64,000 bases of DNA from Pleomorphomonas carboxyditropha. GTDB lineage: Bacteria > Pseudomonadota > Alphaproteobacteria > Rhizobiales > Pleomorphomonadaceae. Made by a program: the position numbers and the translations under genes. The notes beneath the pieces are model-generated. The model saw only the letters and a program-made list of their open reading frames with translations. It was not told the origin of the DNA and searched no databases. The stretch covers positions 117,403 through 181,402 of the forward strand of contig NZ_NQVN01000010.1 of assembly GCF_002770725.1 (NCBI RefSeq). The letters run 5' to 3'. Shown here in pieces: positions 25,501-30,563 of the stretch (its first letter is position 1; every line of letters begins with the position of its first letter).

Positions 25501-25649
25501 AGCCGTTCGGCGGCTCGGGCCTGTCGGGCACCGGCCCCAAGGCGGGCGGCCCCAACTATCTCGCCCGCTTCGCGCTGGAGCAGGTGGTGTCGATCAACAC
25601 GGCGGCGGCCGGCGGCAATGCGACGCTGGTTGCCATGGGTGACGACTGA
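22533..25649 (+). CDS. putA: bifunctional proline dehydrogenase / P5C dehydrogenase
   Basis: A 1038-residue PutA that oxidises proline to glutamate in two steps. The N-terminal half is the FAD-dependent proline dehydrogenase barrel (about 100-470; YDMLGEGART, RLVKGAYWD and the VFATHNALTV-like FATHNALTVAEV strand are visible). The C-terminal half is an aldehyde dehydrogenase with catalytic Cys825 in SAGQRCSALRLL. The glutamate is in LIAETGGLN. There is no N-terminal ribbon-helix-helix DNA-binding domain, so it does not self-regulate; the divergent PutR probably does this. No extra C-terminal domain is present. A GGAG site precedes the start. A terminator lies 29 bases after the stop. Confidence 0.95.
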   Translation: MAAVLSEPLRAPCFSPPYAEDETAVVRRLLAARPEDADARARVDAHASRLIAAIRDGKSAIGGVEDFLKAYSLTTREGLAIMVMAEALLRVPDGATADRLIEDKLASAAFGFHGKGEDPWLVAASGWALGVTTRVLQPGETPENVITGLVKRLGMPPVRAATRQAMKIMGHQFVLGTSIEAALSRARGLAGKGYRHSYDMLGEGARTAADAERYFADYAKAIEAIGRSAGSEALPARPGISVKLSALHPRYEALNAERVMAELVPKLLELSRAAKGYDLNLTVDAEEADRLKLSLDVIAAVAADPSLAGWDGFGLAVQAYQKRAPAVIDYMIDLAESLNQRFMVRLVKGAYWDTEMKRGQERGLADYPLFTRKASTDLSYLVCAEKLLRSRPRLYPQFATHNALTVAEVSEIAGADRHFEFQRLHGMGDTLYREVTEKDGQPCRIYAPVGGHKDLLAYLVRRLLENGANSSFVAAVGDPKVEISTLLTRPADVLAGGDRARHARIPLPADLFGARRNSRGVELADEQALEPLLAAIAAVGSDFGIAASIIDGADAAGAARLLLSPVDGRTEIGRAVDADAETVRKAVASAAEGFRAWSAAPAETRAAALERAADLLEERLPAFLAVLALEAGKTLADGVAEVREAVDFCRYYAAEARRLFAAPVAMPGPTGEENRLAYRGRGVFATIAPWNFPLAIFVGQTAAALAAGNAVVAKPAEQTPLTGAMAVRLLHEAGVPASALALLVGDGTAGAALTADPRIAGVAFTGSTDTAFAINRALAAKRGPIVPLIAETGGLNAMIVDATALGEQVTDDVITSAFRSAGQRCSALRLLFVQDDVADHMIDLVRGAAAELKVGDPRRPDTDVGPIIDREQTEKLAVHVAAWQGRGGVLFSGRTPEGELAGGTYFAPTVIELPDAAALDREVFGPVLHVVRYKAKDLDRVIGDIAASGYGLTLGIHSRIEATVKRIVERLPVGNVYVNRNMIGAVVGSQPFGGSGLSGTGPKAGGPNYLARFALEQVVSINTAAAGGNATLVAMGDD

Positions 25650-25677
25650 TCAAAGAACAAAAGACAGGGGGCGGCGG

Positions 25678-25706
25678 GGCCGGGGAGCGATCCCCGGCCT
25701 TTCTCT
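25678..25706 (+). terminator. putA intrinsic terminator
   Basis: GGCCGGGGA-GCGA-TCCCCGGCC is a perfect nine-pair stem with a four-base loop, followed by TTTCTCTT. It begins 29 bases after the putA stop codon and points on the plus strand. Confidence 0.85.
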
Positions 25707-25732
25707 TGCGCTTTCGCCGAAGCGGGCAACGC

Positions 25733-25760
25733 AAAAAAAACAGGCCGGGGTTACCGGCCT
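25733..25760 (-). terminator. minus-strand intrinsic terminator of the sRNA candidate
   Basis: On the minus strand AGGCCGG-TAACC-CCGGCCT is followed by G and eight T residues, a textbook terminator. No protein gene on this strand ends here, so it needs another transcript. Confidence 0.88.
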
Positions 25761-25876
25761 GAGTTCTGGGAGGAAAGCTGGAGTGCCACGGTGGATCAGG
25801 AGGAAGACCCAGACGGAAGACCGACAAAGCAGCGCTCACAAGTAGAAGGTCTCATGATGCCTCAATTCGCGCCATG
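25733..25876 (-). ncRNA. candidate trans-acting small RNA, about 143 nt
   Basis: The minus strand holds a consensus -10 box, then about 143 bases, then a textbook terminator, all in a 410-base gap with no credible gene. The RNA would carry two pyrimidine-rich, anti-Shine-Dalgarno-like segments, GTCTTCCTCCTG and GCTTTCCTCCCAG, of the kind used by rhizobial AbcR (alpha-r15) or CCUCCUCCC-motif RNAs to bind target mRNAs. GGTCTTCC occurs twice. An 81-codon ORF overlaps but has no credible start or family. Assignment to a named family is not possible by eye. It lies opposite the putA terminator and mtgA leader, so it is not antisense to either coding region. Confidence 0.68.
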
Positions 25877-25881
25877 TCAAA

Positions 25882-25887
25882 ATTATA
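25882..25887 (-). promoter_or_regulatory. consensus -10 box for the sRNA candidate
   Basis: The minus strand reads GCTATAATTTTGACA, with a perfect TATAAT. A -35 is weak (TTGCCC, 19 bases upstream). Transcription would begin near 25876. Confidence 0.55.
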
Positions 25888-26059
25888 GCATTTCTGTATA
25901 AATTGCGGGCAATTGCCGTAAAGAACGGCTTTTTGTGACGCCTTTCTGCAAAAGTGGAACGTCAGGCGGGTGGGGGATGGCGCCAGCCGGCTGCCGCCTT
26001 TTCCGCCGTTTGCCCGGCCGGTGCCGTTGGTTTATGAGAAAACGGACAGGCGGGTGGGC

Positions 26060-26803
26060 ATGAGCGATCTCAGCGAGGCGATGGCCGAAGGCAAGCCGGC
26101 GGCGAGTGACGAGGAGGCGGCGGCTGTGAGGCGATCTGGCTGGCGGATCTGGCTCAGACGGCTTTCGGTCGCCGCCGCGGTGGCGGTTGTCCTGCCGTTC
26201 ATATTGACGCCGCTCTATCTGTTCGTCCGGCCGGTCTCGACGCTGATGGTCTGGGACCTCATGACCTTGCAGGGCTACAGCCGGACCTGGGTCGATCTCG
26301 ACGATATCGCGCCCAGCATGAAGCAGGCCGTCGTCATGAGCGAGGACGGCCAGTTCTGCTTTCACGACGGTGTCGACTGGGCGCAGCTCCGCTCGGTGCT
26401 GAGCCGGGACGGCGGCCCCAACCGCGGCGCCAGCACCATCACCATGCAGACGGTGAAGAACGTCTTCCTGTGGCCGTCGCGCTCCTACATCCGCAAGGGC
26501 CTCGAAATTCCGCTCGCTCTCTACGCCGATCTCGTCTGGTCGAAGCGGCGGACGCTGGAAATCTATCTCAACATCGCCGAGCTCGGTCCCAACGTCTACG
26601 GCGTCGAGGCGGCGGCGCAATATTACTACAAGAAGCCGGCGTCGAAGCTGAGCCGGCGCGAGGCGGCGCTGATCGCCGCCGCCCTGCCCAATCCGGCCGT
26701 CCGCAATCCCTTGAAGCCGAGCCGGGCGCAAAGGACGCTGTCGCGCATCATCGAACGGCGCGTCGGCCAGTCCGGCGCCTACGTCGAGTGCCTGAAACCG
26801 TGA
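26060..26803 (+). CDS. mtgA: monofunctional peptidoglycan glycosyltransferase MtgA
   Basis: A 247-residue GT51 glycosyltransferase that polymerises lipid II into glycan strands. It has a cytoplasmic N-terminus, one membrane anchor (about 33-58) and the catalytic domain outside. The first catalytic glutamate is in SEDGQFCFHDG; the GASTITMQTVKN motif and the second glutamate region RRTLEIYLNIAELG are intact. There is no transpeptidase domain. The ATG at 26060 is chosen over 25970 because the additional 30 residues are not family-like. It is followed by rpmF, an adjacency common in rhizobia. Confidence 0.93.
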   Translation: MSDLSEAMAEGKPAASDEEAAAVRRSGWRIWLRRLSVAAAVAVVLPFILTPLYLFVRPVSTLMVWDLMTLQGYSRTWVDLDDIAPSMKQAVVMSEDGQFCFHDGVDWAQLRSVLSRDGGPNRGASTITMQTVKNVFLWPSRSYIRKGLEIPLALYADLVWSKRRTLEIYLNIAELGPNVYGVEAAAQYYYKKPASKLSRREAALIAAALPNPAVRNPLKPSRAQRTLSRIIERRVGQSGAYVECLKP

Positions 26804-26993
26804 CGGACGGCTGTCTTGCCGCGTCGGGCCGCCATCGGGATTGCGACGGAGAGGCGCACTTTTTTCCGGGCAGGCACTGGCAAAGCGGCGCTACACTCTG
26901 TATAAGGCCGCATCTTTAGGAACGAGCGCCCGCGCGCCCGAACGGTGGACCATTGCGGTTCCCCCTTCCGAGCGGGCGATGGAGTAGAAGACA

Positions 26994-27176
26994 ATGGCAG
27001 TTCCCAAGCGAAAGACCTCGCCGTCCAAGCGGGGCATGCGTCGGTCCGCCGATGCCCTGAAGCAGCCGACCTACGTCGAGGACAAGACCTCGGGTGAGCT
27101 GCGTCGTCCCCATCACGTCGATCTCAAGACCGGCATGTACCGTGGCCGCCAGATCCTGGCGCCGAAGGAAGCCTGA
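26994..27176 (+). CDS. rpmF: 50S ribosomal protein L32
   Basis: A 60-residue L32 with the signature [18 protein letters not shown] and a tail rich in basic residues ([16 protein letters not shown]). The zinc cysteines found in some L32 proteins are absent, as is usual in alphaproteobacteria. It has its own probable promoter (CTGTATAAG before 26911) and is followed by two hairpins. It stands alone, without plsX, which neighbours rpmF in many gammaproteobacteria. Confidence 0.97.
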   Translation: MAVPKRKTSPSKRGMRRSADALKQPTYVEDKTSGELRRPHHVDLKTGMYRGRQILAPKEA

Positions 27177-27227
27177 CAAGAGATTCGCTCGGCCGTCCCC
27201 GACGGCCGGGATATCGACCTGAAAAGA

Positions 27228-27258
27228 GCCGGTGCCTTGCGCCGGCCTTTTTGTTTTT
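27228..27258 (+). terminator. rpmF intrinsic terminator
   Basis: GCCGGTG-CCTTG-CGCCGGC (one G-T pair) is followed by CTTTTTGTTTTT. A second hairpin, GGCCGTC-CCC-GACGGCC, lies just before at 27191-27207. Confidence 0.85.
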
Positions 27259-27269
27259 GAGAGGCGGCG

Positions 27270-27647
27270 TCAGTATTCGGCGGCGCCGAAGAAACCCGGC
27301 TCGAGGTCGGTGACACGGCGGTAGCCGTCGCGATAAAGCGCGTCGGCCCGGGCGGCGATCAGCGACGGATCGCGGCGGACGCGACGCTCGCCGGCGACGG
27401 CGTCGCCGAGGCCAAGGGCGGCGAGCTGGGCGACGAAGGGCGCGGAAGCGGGGTTGCCCGCCGCAATCGCGGCGTGGAGCGCGTCCTTTTGCGGCGCGGC
27501 GCGGAGATCGGCCAAGGCGAGCTGCCGCTCGCCGCCGGTGGACATGCCCTCGGCCGCCTCGACATAACGACCGGAGGCGCGGCGGACCGTCTTGTCGATG
27601 CCCTCACCGCGGACGCTCTCGCCGATGGAGCCGATCGATCCGATCAT
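27270..27647 (-). CDS. small hypothetical protein
   Basis: A 125-residue product that I do not recognise. It begins with a glycine/serine/isoleucine segment (MIGSIGSIGES), lacks a signal peptide and membrane helix, and is mostly alpha-helical and alanine-rich (ALADLRAAPQKDALHAAIAAG). The C-terminus is aromatic (GFFGAAEY). Third-position GC is strong and a GAAAGG site precedes the ATG, so it looks like a real gene. A perfect CtrA-type box lies about 100 bases upstream. It is divergent from the EAL gene. Function unknown; secretion through an appendage system is a guess prompted by the low-complexity N-terminus. Confidence 0.6.
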   Translation of the reverse strand: MIGSIGSIGESVRGEGIDKTVRRASGRYVEAAEGMSTGGERQLALADLRAAPQKDALHAAIAAGNPASAPFVAQLAALGLGDAVAGERRVRRDPSLIAARADALYRDGYRRVTDLEPGFFGAAEY

Positions 27648-27740
27648 GGTTGCGGGCCTTTCGGGAACTGTGCCGTTCCGGCACGAAATGAACCGACGCA
27701 GGGCATGCCGAGCAACCGGCGCGCCACACTTCCAGAATGG

Positions 27741-27755
27741 TTAACAAAAGGTTAA
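27741..27755. promoter_or_regulatory. candidate CtrA binding box
   Basis: TTAACAAAAGGTTAA is a perfect TTAA-N7-TTAA match. It lies in the 246-base divergent gap between the hypothetical gene (94 bases from its start) and the EAL gene (139 bases from its start), so it could regulate either. Binding is inferred. Confidence 0.62.
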
Positions 27756-27893
27756 TCCGCAAGATTGCCGGCTGAAAATACGTCGACGGGGCCGGCCATT
27801 CGGGGATGGATCGGTAACCGATGGATCAAAAACCCGGTTCCCGTGCGGGGAGCGTTGCGGTAGGTGTTCCAAAACGGACGAGGACGGCGGCTG

Positions 27894-29645
27894 ATGGATG
27901 ACGATCCCGTTTCTTCGGAAGGACATGGACTGGCCGGCGGCGCCATCGGCGCGGCGATGGCGGCGGCGGGCGTCGCCGCCTACGAGCACGACTATGCCGA
28001 GGACCGTTTGCGCTGGTCGCCGAACGCCGGCGAGGTGCTCGATCTGCCGGCCTATGAAGTGCCGCTGTCCGGCCGGGCGCTCCATCGTCTGATCGGGCCG
28101 CAGGCGGCGACGCTACGGCTCGCCGCGGCGCCGCCGCCGGTGCTGTCCGCCGACCGCGTCGGTCCCGACTACCGGATCGTCTACGACCTGATGCCGCGCG
28201 GCGGCAAGCCGCAGGGCGTGCGCATCGAGGAGAGCGGCAGCTGGTTCGGGCCGGATGGCCGGCCGGCGCTCGGCGCGCGCGGCACGGTGCGCGTGCTGCC
28301 GCGCGGCGTCGAGACGGCGGCGCCGGTCCGCCTCTACGGGCCGGACCGGCGGCTCGACCGCGACGAACTGCTGCAGAGCCTCGACGATCGGCTGAAGCTG
28401 CTGGAAACGAACGGCGGCTCGGCGGTGTTCCTGATCATCGCCGTGCTGGATATCGGCCGCATCAACGCCAATTTCGGCTACGAGGCCGGCGACCGGGTGA
28501 TCGACGTCGCCGGCGAGCGCATCCTGCGCCGGATGCGGCAGGGCGACGTGTTTGGCTCGTTTTCCGGCCACAAGTTCGGCGCCGTCCTCAACGACTGCGA
28601 CGAGCACGCGCTGATCATCGCCACCGAGCGCTTCCGCGAGGCGGTGCGCGGCGAGGCGATCGACTGCGACGGCGCCAGCGTGCGCGCCGATATCGCCATC
28701 GGGGCCGTCATGCTGCCGCAGCACGCGCTCACCGGCGCCATGGCCGCCAACCGTGCCGAAGAGGCGCTGGGCGACGCCCGGCGCGACGTCGATCGTCACC
28801 TCGCCCTTTACGAGCCGTCGGCTGCCCGCGACGCCCTCCGCCGCCGCAATATCGAGATCGCCGAGGCGATCCAGCGGGGGTTGGCCGAGGATCGCTTCGT
28901 GCTGGCCTATCAGCCGATCGCCCGCGCCGGCGACCGGGCGGTGATTTCCTATGAGGCGCTCAGCCGCCTGGCGCTGCCGTCGGGGGAGATCGTCTCCGGC
29001 GGTCCCTATGTCGAGGCGGCGGAAAAGCTCGGCCTCATCCGGCGGCTCGACATGCGGGCGCTGACGCTGGTGATGGCCGATCTCCAGGCCTCCCCGGCCC
29101 TCAGGCTCTCGGTCAACGTGTCGCCGGAAACGCTGGCCGATCCGGCCTGGCTCAGCATGCTGGTGGCCGGTGCCCGCCGCGACGGCGAAGCGCTCAAGCG
29201 GCTGACCATCGAAATCACCGAAACGGCGGCGCTGTCGCGCATCGACGATCTGAGGCGCCTGGTTTCCACCATGCGCGATATCGGCTGCCGCATCGCCATC
29301 GACGACTTCGGCTCGGGGCACACGTCGCTGAGGATGCTGCGCGACATCAAGCCGGACTGGCTGAAGATCGACGGCGCCTTCATCCGCGATATCGGCCACG
29401 ACGCCGACGCCGTGGTGTTCGTCAGGGCACTCACGACGCTAGCCGGTCATTTCGGCATCCGCACCGTTGCCGAATTCGTCCAGGACGAGGCCTCGGCGGC
29501 GCTGCTCGCCGAACTCGGCATCTCCGCCTTCCAGGGCCGGCTGATCGGCGAGCCGCGCCTCAGGGCGGGGCCGGGCGCCACGGTGCTCGACGGTCTCCAC
29601 GACGACGGCTGGCTGCGCGGTCCGCTCGCCGTGGCGCCGGCCTAG
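27894..29645 (+). CDS. EAL phosphodiesterase with degenerate GGDEF
   Basis: A 583-residue soluble protein. An N-terminal region of about 150 residues resembles a PAS-like sensor (AAYEHDYAEDRLRWSPNAGE). The GGDEF domain is degenerate: the active site reads SGHKF, so no cyclase activity is expected. The EAL domain is intact (YEALSRL, NVS, EITET, DDFGSGHTS, KIDG, AEFVQ, FQG) and should hydrolyse cyclic di-GMP. The degenerate GGDEF may bind GTP and regulate the EAL. The ATG at 27894 follows GAGGACGG. The stop codon TAG is part of the adjoining repeat's CTAG end. A CtrA-type box lies upstream. Confidence 0.88.
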   Translation: MDDDPVSSEGHGLAGGAIGAAMAAAGVAAYEHDYAEDRLRWSPNAGEVLDLPAYEVPLSGRALHRLIGPQAATLRLAAAPPPVLSADRVGPDYRIVYDLMPRGGKPQGVRIEESGSWFGPDGRPALGARGTVRVLPRGVETAAPVRLYGPDRRLDRDELLQSLDDRLKLLETNGGSAVFLIIAVLDIGRINANFGYEAGDRVIDVAGERILRRMRQGDVFGSFSGHKFGAVLNDCDEHALIIATERFREAVRGEAIDCDGASVRADIAIGAVMLPQHALTGAMAANRAEEALGDARRDVDRHLALYEPSAARDALRRRNIEIAEAIQRGLAEDRFVLAYQPIARAGDRAVISYEALSRLALPSGEIVSGGPYVEAAEKLGLIRRLDMRALTLVMADLQASPALRLSVNVSPETLADPAWLSMLVAGARRDGEALKRLTIEITETAALSRIDDLRRLVSTMRDIGCRIAIDDFGSGHTSLRMLRDIKPDWLKIDGAFIRDIGHDADAVVFVRALTTLAGHFGIRTVAEFVQDEASAALLAELGISAFQGRLIGEPRLRAGPGATVLDGLHDDGWLRGPLAVAPA

Positions 29646-29745
29646 AGCGTTCCCGCATTTCATGGAAACGCGGAAACGCTCTATCTTATTGAGTTGACGC
29701 ATTTTCTTCACGCGAACCGGTGTCCACTTCGCTCGAAAATGCTAT
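29642..29745. repeat. RIME-type bipartite palindromic element
   Basis: It begins with CTAGAGCGTTCC and has the module GCGTTCCCGC...GCGGAAACGC. Then come the linker TCTTATTGAGTTGACGC and the module GCATTTTC...GAAAATGC, with a degenerate end (GCTATCGG instead of GCTCTAG). It lies in the convergent gap between the EAL gene and phaR and supplies the stop codon of the former. About 80% of its bases match the copy at 54948. Confidence 0.88.
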
Positions 29746-29753
29746 CGGCCGAA

Positions 29754-30320
29754 TTATTCGCTTTCCGGCGCCAGCCGGTCGAGCCGCCGCCGCATGGCCT
29801 CGAGCTCGTCGCGCAGCGCACCGATGTCGGCGGCGCGGCTTTCGGCAGGGGACGCCTCTTCCTCGGGGCCCTCGCCGGGCAGGGCGGCGCGCACCGCCCG
29901 TTCGAAGGATTCGGCGTTGAGCCGCACCTGCTCGCCGAGCTTCTCGCTGAGGGTCGAGGCGCCCAGCGCCTCGCCGGCGATGCCGCGCATCTTGCCCTGC
30001 TCGCGCGCGAACTGGCCGATGGAATATTCGAGGAAGGCGGGCACCATGGCCTGCAGTTCGTCGCCGTAGAAGCGGATGAGCTGGCGCAGGAAATTGACCG
30101 GCAGGAGATGCGGTCCGCGCGTCTCTTCCTCGAGAATGATCTGGGTCAGCACCTCGTGGGTGATGTCCTCGTCGCTTCTGGCGTCGATCACCATGAAATC
30201 GACATTGGCGCGCACCATGGCGGCGAGGTCCTGCAGCGTGACATAGCTGGAGGTGCCGGTGTCGTAGAGCCGCCGGTTGGCGTATTTCCGGATGACAGTG
30301 CTTTGCTTCGCCCTCGACAT
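29754..30320 (-). CDS. phaR: polyhydroxyalkanoate synthesis repressor PhaR
   Basis: A 188-residue PhaR. The N-terminal DNA-binding domain carries IRKYANRRLYDTGTSSYVTL and the phasin-like PHB-accumulation domain follows (EDITHEVLTQIILEEETRG). The C-terminal third is a coiled-coil, acidic region. It represses phasin and PHA genes and is released by binding PHB granules. The ATG at 30320 is standard. Upstream lies TGC-ACC-GCA (about 30380), which resembles the TGC-N3-GCA half of PhaR sites and may mediate autoregulation. It is divergent from the asmA-like gene. No PHA synthase gene is in the window. Confidence 0.93.
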   Translation of the reverse strand: MSRAKQSTVIRKYANRRLYDTGTSSYVTLQDLAAMVRANVDFMVIDARSDEDITHEVLTQIILEEETRGPHLLPVNFLRQLIRFYGDELQAMVPAFLEYSIGQFAREQGKMRGIAGEALGASTLSEKLGEQVRLNAESFERAVRAALPGEGPEEEASPAESRAADIGALRDELEAMRRRLDRLAPESE

Positions 30321-30563
30321 GGGGAGCCTCTTGCCGCGTCGCCGCGTCCTGTCGCGGCGCAGCCAGCATAGGGGCAATGGTGCACCGCAGCCAAGTCTTT
30401 TGCTCCGCACGTATTTCTTTTTGCGCTGCGGCACGGGGCTTCTCCCATCGGATAGCCGGAGAAGGATGCCAAAGGCCGAAAGGACTGGTATTATAGAAAC
30501 TTGCATCGGTTCTCGGAGGGGAGGGCGGTGCGGGCCGGTCAGGCATCGGGGGATCGGGGAGGC

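Noticed and set aside
25594..25839. 81-codon minus-strand frame over the putA end
   Set aside because: It reads through the strong terminator hairpins and has a low-complexity sequence. The small RNA explains the region better.
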